This document shows positions 24,272 through 33,129 of a stretch of 64,000 nucleotides of DNA, in pieces; the stretch's first letter is position 1, and each line of letters starts with the position of its first letter. The stretch covers positions 186,001 to 250,000 of the forward strand of contig NZ_LFNF01000004.1 of assembly GCF_001045445.1 (NCBI RefSeq). The letters are read 5' to 3'. Made by a program: the position numbers and the translations under genes. This DNA is from Chryseobacterium sp. BLS98 (lineage in GTDB: Bacteria > Bacteroidota > Bacteroidia > Flavobacteriales > Weeksellaceae). A model generated the notes under the pieces. That model ran no database searches and was not told where the DNA came from. It saw only the letters and a list, made by a program, of their open reading frames with translations.

Positions 24272-25273
24272 ATGAAAGAATTTTCTAAAGAGGTATACCT
24301 GAAGTGGTATGAAGATATGACTATGTGGAGAAGGTTTGAAGACAAATGCCGTTCTCTTTATCTAAAACAAAAGATCAGAGGTTTTTTACATTTGTATAAC
24401 GGTCAGGAGGCTATTCCTGCCGGCTTCACGCATGCAATGGATTTAACGAAGGACAGTATGATTACTGCTTACAGATGCCACATCCATCCAATGGCGATGG
24501 GGGTAGATCCTAAAAGAATCATGGCTGAACTTTGCGGTAAAGCTACCGGAACGTCCGGAGGGATGGGCGGATCTATGCACATTTTCAGCAAAGAGCACCG
24601 TTTTTACGGAGGACACGGTATTGTAGGGGGACAGATTCCTTTAGGAGCCGGAATTGCTTTTGCAGATAAATATTTTGACAGAAAAGCTGTAAACATCTGT
24701 TTCTTCGGGGACGGAGCAGCAAGACAGGGATCGCTTCATGAAACATTCAATATGGCGATGAACTGGAAACTTCCTGTAGTATTTGTGGTGGAAAACAACC
24801 AGTATGCAATGGGAACTTCTGTAAAAAGAACAGCTAACCACGAAGATATCTATAAATTAGGTTTAGGATATGAAATGCCTTGCCTGGCTGTAGATGCAAT
24901 GGATCCTGAAAAAGTAGCTGAAGCAGCTTACGAAGCAATAGAAAGAGCAAGAAGAGGAGACGGGCCTACCTTCATTGAAGCAAGAACGTACCGTTACAGA
25001 GGACACTCTATGTCTGATGCAGAGCCTTACAGAAGCAAAGAAGAAGTAGCGATTCATAAAAATGATGATCCTATGGAGCTGGTAAAACACAGAATCCTGG
25101 AAAACGGTTGGGCTACAGAAGCTGAGTTGGAAGCAATCGACAATAAGTCAAGAGAGTTTGTAGAAGAATGCGTTGAGTTCATGGAAAATTCACCGTATCC
25201 GGATCCGGAGAAAATCTACGAATATGTTTATGCTCAGGAAAATTATCCGTTCTTAGATAAATTAGAAAACTAA
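24272..25273 (+). CDS. pdhA: pyruvate dehydrogenase E1 component, alpha subunit
   Basis: Thiamine-diphosphate-dependent subunit that decarboxylates pyruvate in the pyruvate dehydrogenase complex. The 333-residue protein has the ThDP motif GDGAARQGSLHE (146-157) ending in ENNQYAMGT (174-182), the GGMGGSMHIF segment (96-105), and the conserved loop RYRGHSMSDAEPYR. Length is typical of the alpha subunit of a split alpha2beta2 E1. E2 follows 108 bp downstream, but no E1 beta gene is present in the window, so that subunit must be encoded elsewhere. Confidence 0.95.
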   Translation: MKEFSKEVYLKWYEDMTMWRRFEDKCRSLYLKQKIRGFLHLYNGQEAIPAGFTHAMDLTKDSMITAYRCHIHPMAMGVDPKRIMAELCGKATGTSGGMGGSMHIFSKEHRFYGGHGIVGGQIPLGAGIAFADKYFDRKAVNICFFGDGAARQGSLHETFNMAMNWKLPVVFVVENNQYAMGTSVKRTANHEDIYKLGLGYEMPCLAVDAMDPEKVAEAAYEAIERARRGDGPTFIEARTYRYRGHSMSDAEPYRSKEEVAIHKNDDPMELVKHRILENGWATEAELEAIDNKSREFVEECVEFMENSPYPDPEKIYEYVYAQENYPFLDKLEN

Positions 25274-25286
25274 AAGATAATGAATC

Positions 25287-25371
25287 AATTTGAAAGTTTG
25301 AAAATTTGAAAATGATTTATTATCACATCTTTTTTAATTTTCAAATTAGCAAATTACCAAATTTTCAAATT
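25287..25371. repeat. inverted AATTTGAAAATTTG repeat between pdhA and E2 gene
   Basis: Left arm about 25287-25313 (AATTTGAAAGTTTGAAAATT followed by TGAAAAT) and right arm about 25336-25371 (AATTTTCAAATTAGCAAATT followed by ACCAAATTTTCAAATT) are imperfect inverted copies of an AATTTGAAAATTTG motif, filling nearly the whole gap between the two genes. Confidence 0.6.
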
Positions 25372-25381
25372 AAAAAAAATT

Positions 25382-26998
25382 ATGGCAGAAGTAATTACGA
25401 TGCCCCGCCTTTCGGATACTATGACGGAAGGTAAAGTGGCAAAATGGCATAAAAAAGTAGGCGATAAAGTAAAAGAAGGAGATATTTTAGCTGAAATTGA
25501 GACAGATAAAGCTGTTCAGGATTTCGAATCTGAAATAGAAGGAACTCTTTTATATATTGGTGTAGAAGAAGGCGCTGCTGCTGCTGTAGATTCTGTTTTA
25601 GCGATTATCGGTAATGAAGGAGAAGACATTTCAGGGTTAACAGGTGGAGCTGCTGCTCCTGCTGCAGGCGGATCTGAAGAGAAAAAGTCTGAAGAAGAAT
25701 CAAAAACAGAAAATAATGCTACAAGTGTAGAGCAGACTACTGCAGAAGTTCCTGCAGGTGTAGAAATTATTACAATGCCAAGACTTTCTGATACAATGAC
25801 AGAAGGTAAAGTGGCGAAATGGCATAAAAACGTTGGCGATACTGTAAAAGAAGGAGATCTTCTTGCTGAGATCGAAACTGATAAAGCGGTTCAGGATTTT
25901 GAATCTGAATTCAACGGAGTATTATTGAAGCAGGGTGTAGAAGAAGGCGGTGCTGCTCCGGTAGATTCAGTATTGGCAATTATAGGTCCGGAAGGAACTG
26001 ATGTTTCTGCGGTAGGTGCTCCAAAAGCAGCTTCTCCAGCTTCTGAAAAACCTGCTGAACAGAAAACCGAAGCTCAAGCAGAAGAGAAAGCGGCTCCGGC
26101 AGCAAGTACTTCATCTTCTGACAGAGTAGCCATTTCTCCGTTAGCCAAGAAAATGGCCCAGGATAAAGGTGTTGATATCAACAGCGTTCATGGTTCAGGC
26201 GAAAACGGAAGAATCGTTAAAAAAGATATTGAAAATTATCAGCCTTCTCAGGCTCAGGCAGCTCAGCCAGCAGCTTCTGCTCCGGCAGCGGCACAGGTTG
26301 CATTGAGCTTTGTTCAGGGTGAAGATACGGAAACTCCAAACTCTCAGGTAAGAAATATTATTGCAAAACGTCTTTCTGAAAGTAAGTTCTCTGCTCCTCA
26401 CTATTACCTGATGGTAGAGATTAATATGGATAAAGCCATTGAAGCCAGAAAAGAAATCAATTCCTTACCGGATACCAAAATTTCTTTCAATGATATGATC
26501 ATCAAGGCGACGGCTGTAGCTTTAAGAAAGCATCCACAGGTAAATTCAAGCTGGGCAGGAGATAAGATCATCCACAGAGGAAATATCAACGTGGGTGTGG
26601 CAGTAGCTATTCCTGACGGATTAGTGGTTCCTGTACTGAAGAATACAGACCAGATGAACTACACGCAGATTTCTGCCGCTGTGAAAGATATGGCTTCAAG
26701 AGCTAAGAGCAAAGGCTTGAAAGCAAATGAAATGGAAGGTTCTACATTCTCTATTTCCAACCTTGGAATGTTCGGAATCGAAACCTTTACAAGTATCATC
26801 AACCAGCCGAACTCTGCCATCCTATCTGTAGGAGCAATCATTGAGAAGCCGATTGTAAAAGACGGTCAGATTGTAGTAGGAAATATTATGAAGCTTTCAC
26901 TGGCATGTGACCACAGAGTGGTAGACGGTGCTACGGGAGCTCAGTTCTTACAAACTTTAAAAACATATCTGGAAAGTCCTTTAACTTTGTTACTGTAA
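25382..26998 (+). CDS. pdhC: pyruvate dehydrogenase E2 component (dihydrolipoamide acetyltransferase)
   Basis: Core acyltransferase of the pyruvate dehydrogenase complex, moving acetyl groups from lipoyl arms to CoA. The 538-residue protein has two lipoyl domains (2-78 and 128-203) whose attachment lysines are K43 and K168, both in EIETDKAVQDFES; two Ala/Pro/Glu-rich linkers; a peripheral-subunit-binding domain (about 248-285, ISPLAKKMAQDKGVDINSVH); and a catalytic domain with H511 in ACDHRVVDG. The two lipoyl domains are nearly identical in protein and similar in DNA, as expected from a duplication. It ends at a strong terminator. Confidence 0.95.
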   Translation: MAEVITMPRLSDTMTEGKVAKWHKKVGDKVKEGDILAEIETDKAVQDFESEIEGTLLYIGVEEGAAAAVDSVLAIIGNEGEDISGLTGGAAAPAAGGSEEKKSEEESKTENNATSVEQTTAEVPAGVEIITMPRLSDTMTEGKVAKWHKNVGDTVKEGDLLAEIETDKAVQDFESEFNGVLLKQGVEEGGAAPVDSVLAIIGPEGTDVSAVGAPKAASPASEKPAEQKTEAQAEEKAAPAASTSSSDRVAISPLAKKMAQDKGVDINSVHGSGENGRIVKKDIENYQPSQAQAAQPAASAPAAAQVALSFVQGEDTETPNSQVRNIIAKRLSESKFSAPHYYLMVEINMDKAIEARKEINSLPDTKISFNDMIIKATAVALRKHPQVNSSWAGDKIIHRGNINVGVAVAIPDGLVVPVLKNTDQMNYTQISAAVKDMASRAKSKGLKANEMEGSTFSISNLGMFGIETFTSIINQPNSAILSVGAIIEKPIVKDGQIVVGNIMKLSLACDHRVVDGATGAQFLQTLKTYLESPLTLLL

Positions 26999-27019
26999 CA
27001 TTCTGTATTATACAATATT

Positions 27020-27046
27020 AAAACCTCTCATTTCGAGAGGTTTTTT
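27020..27046 (+). terminator. Rho-independent terminator
   Basis: Stem AAAACCTCTC (27020-27029) / GAGAGGTTTT (27035-27044) with loop ATTTC and a T tail, 21 bp after the E2 gene. Confidence 0.9.
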
Positions 27047-27183
27047 GGTTTAAACTAATCAATAAATTTATACAATACCGCCTTGAAAGTATAATTAATT
27101 AAAGTATTTGTTCTGTAAAGTATAAAAAAAATTAAATTATTATTTTTTGTTTTAATTAATTATGTTTTTACTTTGGTAATTGC

Positions 27184-27191
27184 TATTTTTG
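27184..27191 (+). promoter_or_regulatory. -7 promoter element for the LolD-like gene
   Basis: TATTTTTG matches TAnnTTTG exactly but ends only four bases before the ATG at 27196, so transcription from it would start at or just inside the coding region. Confidence 0.4.
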
Positions 27192-27195
27192 AATC

Positions 27196-27864
27196 ATGAT
27201 TAAAGCAAGTAATATCCATAAATCTTATGGAAATTTAGAAGTACTGAAAGGTGTTGATATCCACATTAAAACAGGTGAGGTGGTTTCTATTGTAGGTGAA
27301 TCCGGAGCTGGAAAATCTACATTGCTTCAGATTTTAGGAACGCTGGATCATCCAAGTAACTCTAATAAGTACAATACGGAAATCAGCATTGCAGGAGAGT
27401 CTTTCATCAATATGAATGATAAGCAGCTTTCTAAATTCAGAAACCAGAATATCGGTTTTGTTTTTCAGTTCCACCAGCTTCTTCCTGAATTTACAGCTTT
27501 AGAAAATGTGCTTCTTCCAACAAAAATTGGAGGGGCGAATGAAAAAGAAGCTTTGGAAAAGGCATATGCTTTATTTGAAGACCTTAAAATAGAACAGAGA
27601 TTGAATCATAAGCCCAATCAGTTATCCGGGGGAGAAGCACAAAGGGTAGCCGTAGCAAGAGCCTTGATTAATTCTCCTAAAATTATTTTTGCGGATGAGC
27701 CTACGGGAAACTTAGACTCAAAAAATGCAGATGATCTTCACAGATTATTTTTTGACCTTAGAGATAAGTATAATCAGACTTTTGTGATTGTAACCCACAA
27801 CCCGAACCTTGCCGAGATTACAGACCGGAAACTGGTGATGAAAGACGGGATGATTATTGAATAA
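27196..27864 (+). CDS. ABC transporter ATP-binding protein, LolD-like
   Basis: A 222-residue ATPase subunit with Walker [10 protein letters not shown] (34-42), Q-loop at [10 protein letters not shown] (90-99), signature LSGGEAQRV (143-151), Walker B IIFADEPT (163-170) and the H-loop in IVTHNPN. The family includes LolD, which powers release of lipoproteins from the inner membrane, and the closely related MacB/FtsE-type ATPases. No permease gene is adjacent, so the membrane partner must lie elsewhere. LolD is the best guess from GTLDHPSN and [11 protein letters not shown]. Confidence 0.85.
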   Translation: MIKASNIHKSYGNLEVLKGVDIHIKTGEVVSIVGESGAGKSTLLQILGTLDHPSNSNKYNTEISIAGESFINMNDKQLSKFRNQNIGFVFQFHQLLPEFTALENVLLPTKIGGANEKEALEKAYALFEDLKIEQRLNHKPNQLSGGEAQRVAVARALINSPKIIFADEPTGNLDSKNADDLHRLFFDLRDKYNQTFVIVTHNPNLAEITDRKLVMKDGMIIE

Positions 27865-27918
27865 AATACCTTGGGTTTTATTAACTTAGAATCCTATTTT
27901 TAACTTTATAGCACACAA

Positions 27919-28596
27919 ATGACCATAAAATTCCTTGCCCAAGACGACAGACCCAGAGAAAAATTCTTACTGAAAGGAAAGAGTTCGCTTTCTGATTCTG
28001 AACTTCTGGCCATCATTATGGGAAGTGGCAGCAGGGATGAAAGTGCACTGGAATTAGCCAGAAAGATTTTAGCTTCAGTCAATAACAACTGGCATCAGTT
28101 AAGCCTTCTTTCCAACAAAGAATTGATGAAGTTCAAAGGAGTGGGGGAAGTAAAAGCAGTTTCTATTATTGCAGCATTAGAAATAGGTAAAAGGAGAATA
28201 ATCCAGGAAATACCTGAAAAAGCGGTGATTTCAAATAGTAACGACGCCTATTCTATTCTTAAAAATAAATTGTCAGATTTAAGGACTGAAGAGTTTTGGG
28301 CCATATATCTTAACCAGAGCAATAAGATTATTCATATTTCACAGTTAACGCAAGGCGGAATAAGCCAGTCCGTTGTAGATGTAAGAGTTTTATTTAAAAC
28401 TGCTTTGGATCATTTTTCAACAGGAATTATCATCGCCCATAATCATCCGTCTGGAAGCTTGAAGCCTAGTAAAGAAGATATCAGCATTACAAAGAAAATA
28501 GACGAAGCAGGGAAAACATTGAGCATACAGCTTTTAGACCACATCATCGTTACACACGATGCATACCTTAGTTTCTCAGATGAAGGATTATTATGA
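27919..28596 (+). CDS. radC: RadC family JAMM-domain protein
   Basis: A 225-residue protein with an N-terminal helix-hairpin-helix region (KFKGVGEVKAVSIIAALEIG, 71-90) and a C-terminal JAMM/MPN metalloprotease-like domain (about 104-225) with zinc ligands H174, H176 (AHNHPSG) and D187. Despite the historic name DNA repair protein RadC, a repair role has not held up in most bacteria. The last four bases overlap the next gene (ATGA), so these two are translationally coupled. Confidence 0.92.
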   Translation: MTIKFLAQDDRPREKFLLKGKSSLSDSELLAIIMGSGSRDESALELARKILASVNNNWHQLSLLSNKELMKFKGVGEVKAVSIIAALEIGKRRIIQEIPEKAVISNSNDAYSILKNKLSDLRTEEFWAIYLNQSNKIIHISQLTQGGISQSVVDVRVLFKTALDHFSTGIIIAHNHPSGSLKPSKEDISITKKIDEAGKTLSIQLLDHIIVTHDAYLSFSDEGLL

Positions 28597-29504
28597 TTAG
28601 AAGACTGAAATACGACGAGATTGATTTTAAAAAATATACAGACTGCCTTGAAAAATCAGAACAGAGGAAATATTCAGCGTCAAAAAACTTCCTGGATGTA
28701 ACCACTAATAAACAGTGGGAGGTTTTAGTTCTTAATCATTATGAAGCTGTAATGCCTGTTCCTTTTATTCTCAAGAAAGGAATAAAAATTGTGCATAATC
28801 CATTGATATGCCAGCAGCTAGGTGTTTTTTCTGATAAAGATGATAAAAAGATCAATGAAAAGTTTTTACATTTTCTTCAGAAGAACTATCTGATAAGGGC
28901 TTACCATTTCAATGAGACCAACAGTTTTGATTCAAAATTAAAAACCAAAAAGAATTTTCTTCTATATCCTGATGAGTATGCCAAGGTTTTTGCCAAATAC
29001 TCACCCAAGAGAAAAAGGAAACTCAGACTGGATGAGGAAGTCATAGAAAATTCAGAGCTTAAAGAATTGAGTTATCAGGAAGCAGAGATTTTTATTAAGA
29101 ACAATGTGATAGGGCTGGATAAAGAAAATGATACGGCTACTTTGCTTAAAACTCTGGAAACTTTCCATTTATCAAAACATTTAAAGTTTTTAGCTTTTTA
29201 TTATCATCATGAGATCACCAATATGATAGCTATCTACTCAGATTATGATACAATTGCGCTTTTAGGAACTTTTAATGATAAAAAATATATTAAAATGGCT
29301 GGAGCATCCACGCTTATCAATCACGTCATAAAAGAGAATATAGAGCATTCCATTTTTGATTTTGAAGGAGGCAATCTTCCCAGCATTGAAGAGTTTTTCA
29401 GAGGCTTCAGGCCCGTACTTAAACACTATGCAGTCATAGAAAATTCCAAAAAAACATTGATTAAAAATTTTACAGGATTTTTAATGAGAGGAAAGTTTTT
29501 TTAA
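28593..29504 (+). CDS. FemAB/GNAT-like protein of unknown function
   Basis: A 303-residue cytoplasmic protein. The C-terminal section FDFEGGNLPSIEEFFRGFRP (about 262-281) resembles the closing motif of FemAB/GNAT-fold aminoacyl- or acyltransferases, and the middle block YSPKRKRKLRLDEEVI fits the start of that fold. The N-terminal half has weak similarity at best. The call is therefore an acyltransferase-like fold with unknown substrate. It begins within the last codons of radC (ATGA overlap) and is followed by a phytanoyl-CoA dioxygenase-like gene. Confidence 0.5.
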   Translation: MIRRLKYDEIDFKKYTDCLEKSEQRKYSASKNFLDVTTNKQWEVLVLNHYEAVMPVPFILKKGIKIVHNPLICQQLGVFSDKDDKKINEKFLHFLQKNYLIRAYHFNETNSFDSKLKTKKNFLLYPDEYAKVFAKYSPKRKRKLRLDEEVIENSELKELSYQEAEIFIKNNVIGLDKENDTATLLKTLETFHLSKHLKFLAFYYHHEITNMIAIYSDYDTIALLGTFNDKKYIKMAGASTLINHVIKENIEHSIFDFEGGNLPSIEEFFRGFRPVLKHYAVIENSKKTLIKNFTGFLMRGKFF

Positions 29505-29595
29505 GATTAATATCATGTTGAATTCACTATTTAGAATGATTTTAATTAAATATTATTCTGTATCTTTATAAAGTATTTATTCTAATAATCAAGCC

Positions 29596-30528
29596 ATGCT
29601 AAAGCAGATCCGTCATTATAAATTACCCTATATTATTTACAATTTTTTTAATAAGAAAAAATTACAGCATAATATTCCTTTGTATAAAAAATACGGACTC
29701 AATAAAAGCTACTTTTCCAGTATTTCAAGTGCTGATTTTGCCCATCTTCCTGCTTCGGAACGAACAATAAACAGGAATAAACTCATCAATACTGCCTTTT
29801 TCAAAGAACTGACCGAAGAGAATAAAGAAAGTGCTCTTCAGTATGATGAAAACGGTTACATGATCTTGAGAAATTTTATCACAGCAGATGATGCCGATAA
29901 AATTAATGCTGAAATTGAAAAGCTGATGGAAAACGGAACCCTGAAATTCATCTATGGCGGAAAGCTGATGTTTGCCATCCATCATTCTGAAATGATTAAA
30001 AGCATTGGCAACGATAAGAATTTACTGGATTTTTTGTCTGTACTTTTAGACGGTAAAGCCAAACTTTTCCAGAGCATCAATTTCATTAACGGCAGCCAGC
30101 AGAAAACGCATTCAGACAGTATTCATATGACCACTTATCCGCTTGGCGGGCTTCTGGGAGTATGGATCGCCTTGGAAGATGTGGATGAGACCAACGGTGC
30201 TTTGCATTATATTCCGAAAAGCCATAAGCTCCCTTATTTTCTTAATTCCGATTACGATAATGAAGGCGATGCATTGAAAATCGGTAAAAAAAGCTATCGT
30301 GCATATGAAGAATTTTTGGAGTCAAAAGTTCGTGAACTTGGGTTGAAAAAGGAAATCTTTAAAGCAAAAAAAGGTGATATGCTCATATGGCATGCTAATA
30401 TTCTTCATGGCGGCGAACCGCATACGGATAAAAACAGAACAAGAAAAAGTCTGGTTTATCACTTTTTTGATGAAAACAGCGTATGCTATCATGAGGTGAC
30501 GCAAAGACCAGCCTTGTTTGAGCTGTAA
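29596..30528 (+). CDS. phytanoyl-CoA dioxygenase (PhyH) family protein
   Basis: A 310-residue Fe(II)/2-oxoglutarate-dependent oxygenase. The metal triad is visible as H172 and D174 (THSDSIHM) and distal H271 (LHGGEPH), and R281 or R283 is placed to bind 2-oxoglutarate. WIALEDVDETNGALHYIPKSH (190-210, split here for reading only) is the classic central PhyH block. The substrate is unknown; bacterial members hydroxylate lipids, amino acids or secondary metabolites. It lies 91 bp downstream of the FemAB-like gene. Confidence 0.85.
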   Translation: MLKQIRHYKLPYIIYNFFNKKKLQHNIPLYKKYGLNKSYFSSISSADFAHLPASERTINRNKLINTAFFKELTEENKESALQYDENGYMILRNFITADDADKINAEIEKLMENGTLKFIYGGKLMFAIHHSEMIKSIGNDKNLLDFLSVLLDGKAKLFQSINFINGSQQKTHSDSIHMTTYPLGGLLGVWIALEDVDETNGALHYIPKSHKLPYFLNSDYDNEGDALKIGKKSYRAYEEFLESKVRELGLKKEIFKAKKGDMLIWHANILHGGEPHTDKNRTRKSLVYHFFDENSVCYHEVTQRPALFEL

Positions 30529-30584
30529 TTTCATGCTTTCTACAAAGAATTGCTAAATAATTACGGCTGAAAGAATAGTTTTTT

Positions 30585-30592
30585 TACTTTTG
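30585..30592 (+). promoter_or_regulatory. -7 promoter element for the polytopic membrane protein gene
   Basis: TACTTTTG matches TAnnTTTG exactly, 26 bp before the ATG at 30619, suggesting separate transcription from the upstream PhyH-like gene. Confidence 0.45.
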
Positions 30593-30618
30593 CATTCTTA
30601 CGAATACCCAACACGCAA

Positions 30619-31785
30619 ATGAAAAAAAGCAGAAATATTCTTGTTTTTATTTTTTCCCTCTATCTATGCCTCATGTCCTACTATTTGTATACCCACCAGT
30701 ATTACAACGTAGATCTGGAAGCTTATGTAGGGCTTGTTTATAAAGCCGAATATCCGGATATGAAAATGGAGGATATTCATCAAAAAGTATATGCTGAATT
30801 AAAAGGTACCAATCCAAAACTTTTCGGAATTACGCCGCAGGATGAGGAAATTGCAAAAGGGGAGAACACCTACTATAAAGTTTTGTCGGAAAATCCAAAA
30901 GCTTATGAAGAAGAGCTGCAGCTGTTTTCGGTAAAACCATTTTATAACTTTGTTAACCTGATGTTCTTTAAATTGGGTTTAAAAGTAACAACCTCTATAT
31001 TTCTGACCTCCATACTCTCTTATTCTTTTATTCTGATTCTGATATTCTGTTTCCTGATCAGGGTCGTAAAGAATTATCCTTTGGCATTCATCATAACCAT
31101 TTTAATTTCATTATTCAAGCCGCTTCTGGAAGCCAGCAGGCATGCTTCGGCAGACAGTTTGTCCTGTTTATTACTCTTATTAAGCCTGTATACTTTTATC
31201 GTAAGTAAAAAACATCTTGCAGCTACGGTTTTTGCGATGCTTTGTGTTTTAACGAGACCGGAATATTTCATTTTATACACCTTTCTTTATGTTCTGGTTT
31301 ATTTATATAGAAACAGCCTTCAGATTAAGACCGTTAAAGTATTTTGGTCTTATGCCTACATCTTTTTATCTTTTTTTCTGATCCAGTATTTTAATCAGAT
31401 TTCATGGTCCACTTTATTTATGAACCAGTTTACAAAAGTTCAGATCTATCCGATATCCTCTCCGGATCCGTTCTATTTACCGGATTATTTGAATTTTATA
31501 AAGAAAACCATCATGCTGGACTTTAACGGATCATATTTTCCGCTGCTCTTGTTGTTTATTGTCATTATTCTGGCGAATCAATTTTCTTTGAGCAGTAAAA
31601 AAAGCCTGGCACAATGCTTATTCTTTGCTTCTGTTTATGTCTCCGTCTTTTTAAGATATTTGGTTTTTCCAAGCCTTGCTAACAGGATGATGATTGGTTT
31701 TTATCTTATGATAATCCTGTCACTCATCTATATTCAGAATTCTAAAACTGATATATTTAAAAACTCTTTAGAAGCCGGAAAATAA
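30619..31785 (+). CDS. polytopic membrane protein, possibly GT-C-like
   Basis: A 388-residue integral membrane protein with about nine or ten hydrophobic segments. After the first helix (residues 7-26) comes an extracytoplasmic-looking stretch of about 85 residues with acidic DLEAYVGLVYKAEYPDMK near residues 33-50, which is the layout of GT-C glycosyltransferases that use lipid-linked sugars. The block RPEYFILYTFLYVLVYL fits the same class. I cannot place it in a named family, and a glycosyltransferase role is a guess. Confidence 0.6.
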   Translation: MKKSRNILVFIFSLYLCLMSYYLYTHQYYNVDLEAYVGLVYKAEYPDMKMEDIHQKVYAELKGTNPKLFGITPQDEEIAKGENTYYKVLSENPKAYEEELQLFSVKPFYNFVNLMFFKLGLKVTTSIFLTSILSYSFILILIFCFLIRVVKNYPLAFIITILISLFKPLLEASRHASADSLSCLLLLLSLYTFIVSKKHLAATVFAMLCVLTRPEYFILYTFLYVLVYLYRNSLQIKTVKVFWSYAYIFLSFFLIQYFNQISWSTLFMNQFTKVQIYPISSPDPFYLPDYLNFIKKTIMLDFNGSYFPLLLLFIVIILANQFSLSSKKSLAQCLFFASVYVSVFLRYLVFPSLANRMMIGFYLMIILSLIYIQNSKTDIFKNSLEAGK

Positions 31786-31789
31786 TTAG

Positions 31790-31797
31790 TAATTTTG
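31790..31797 (+). promoter_or_regulatory. -7 promoter element for the gene at 31810
   Basis: TAATTTTG matches TAnnTTTG exactly and ends 12 bp before the ATG at 31810. It overlaps an alternative upstream TTG start, which argues for the ATG. Confidence 0.45.
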
Positions 31798-31809
31798 CGG
31801 TCTAAAATT

Positions 31810-32322
31810 ATGGCTAGTTTTTCAGGATATTTACCGTATGCCTTTGCATTGATTATCGCAATTCCTTTTTTGGTTTTGCTGAGGCAATTTGTACACTCGT
31901 ACATCACTCTTAAAAATCAGGAGATCAAGCTTCTTTCTGTAAAATCAAACTCAGAAAATAAAGCCCATTCCTATGAAAGAATGACTCTTTTTTTAGAAAG
32001 AATAAAACCCTCAAACATCATCCAGAAATTTGATAATGGTTTAGCCGTACACGAATTCATCTTTCTTACGGAAAAAACCATCAATGAAGAATTTGAATAT
32101 AATTCTTCCCAGCAGCTGTATATCACAAAAGCCTCATGGGCTAATATTGTAGATTCCAAGAATGCTTTGATCGATTTGCTTCACAAAACCTACGACGGGT
32201 TGAAAGGAAATGCAGATCTTGAAGAATTCAAAACCATTTTCATCATGAACTACATGGAAGGAGACGATTATATTGCTGCTACCATAGAAGACCTTAGAAG
32301 AGAAATTTTAATTATAACTTAA
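31810..32322 (+). CDS. hypothetical protein with one N-terminal membrane helix
   Basis: A 170-residue protein with a single hydrophobic segment (YLPYAFALIIAIPFLVLL, about residues 7-24) followed by a soluble, mostly helical domain rich in Lys and Glu. No family recognised. The ATG at 31810 was chosen over an in-frame TTG at 31795 because that codon lies within an exact -7 promoter element. It ends 16 bp before the inorganic pyrophosphatase gene, so the two may be co-transcribed. Confidence 0.6.
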   Translation: MASFSGYLPYAFALIIAIPFLVLLRQFVHSYITLKNQEIKLLSVKSNSENKAHSYERMTLFLERIKPSNIIQKFDNGLAVHEFIFLTEKTINEEFEYNSSQQLYITKASWANIVDSKNALIDLLHKTYDGLKGNADLEEFKTIFIMNYMEGDDYIAATIEDLRREILIIT

Positions 32323-32338
32323 AAATAACAGATAAATA

Positions 32339-32950
32339 ATGATTCCAAATTTTAAAGCACATCCATGGCACGGGGTTTCTGCAGGAGAAGATGCGCCAAA
32401 TGTTGTAAACGTATTCGTGGAAATCGTTCCTTCAGATACTATTAAATATGAAGTAGATAAAGAAACAGGATTTTTAAAGGTAGACAGGCCTCAGAAATTT
32501 TCTAATATTATTCCCGCTCTATACGGATTTGTTCCAAGAACATATTGCCACAATGAAGTAATGAAACTGGCTATAGAAGCCGGAGCTGATGACGTAACGG
32601 AAGGTGATCATGACCCGCTTGATATCTGTGTGTTAAGCTCTCACAATATTCATTCAGGAGGATTATTAATGGAAGCTATTCCAATCGGTGGATTCAAAAT
32701 GATTGATGGAGGTGAAGCTGATGATAAAATCGTTGCCGTAATGATCGGTGACCACGCATTCGGACACTTCAGAGATATTGCAGAACTTCCTGAAGCAGAA
32801 GTGAAAAGACTGATGCACTATTTCCTGACGTATAAGAATTTACCTGATGAGCCTGCAAAATGCAGAATTCATGAAGTATACGGAGCTGAGCATGCTAAAA
32901 AAGTGATCAAAGCTTCTCAAAAAGACTATGCGGAAAAATTCGGAGGCTAA
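32339..32950 (+). CDS. ppa: soluble inorganic pyrophosphatase, family I
   Basis: Hydrolyses pyrophosphate to phosphate in the cytoplasm and so drives biosynthetic reactions. The 203-residue protein has the family I metal cluster in EGDHDPLDICVLS (about residues 88-100) and the second acidic cluster DGGEADDKIVAV, together with FVPRTYC and a C-terminal YKNLP segment. Length and motifs are normal. It is followed by a strong terminator and then by the membrane pyrophosphatase gene, so the two PPi-hydrolysing enzymes are neighbours but separately transcribed. Confidence 0.94.
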   Translation: MIPNFKAHPWHGVSAGEDAPNVVNVFVEIVPSDTIKYEVDKETGFLKVDRPQKFSNIIPALYGFVPRTYCHNEVMKLAIEAGADDVTEGDHDPLDICVLSSHNIHSGGLLMEAIPIGGFKMIDGGEADDKIVAVMIGDHAFGHFRDIAELPEAEVKRLMHYFLTYKNLPDEPAKCRIHEVYGAEHAKKVIKASQKDYAEKFGG

Positions 32951-32973
32951 AAACAGCATTCCAAAATTATAAT

Positions 32974-33003
32974 AAAAGCAGATGAATTTTCATCTGCTTT
33001 TTT
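32974..33003 (+). terminator. Rho-independent terminator
   Basis: Stem AAAAGCAGATG (32974-32984) / CATCTGCTTTT (32991-33001) followed by T residues, 23 bp after ppa. Confidence 0.9.
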
Positions 33004-33129
33004 ATTTGTTTCAATAGGCATATAAAATTGATGCTAAAATATATTATTAACCCAGGCTTAATAAACCAATAGAATTTTTGTTATATTTATAAAACTAATT
33101 ACTATTTATTAATATAAAAATAATAAACT

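Noticed and set aside
25382..26000. Tandem DNA repeats in the E2 gene as a possible recent duplication or array
   Set aside because: They are the two lipoyl domains of a normal dihydrolipoamide acetyltransferase; the reading frame and linkers are intact.
31795..31809. TTG start for the single-span protein
   Set aside because: The codon is part of an exact -7 promoter element; the ATG at 31810 follows at a fitting distance.
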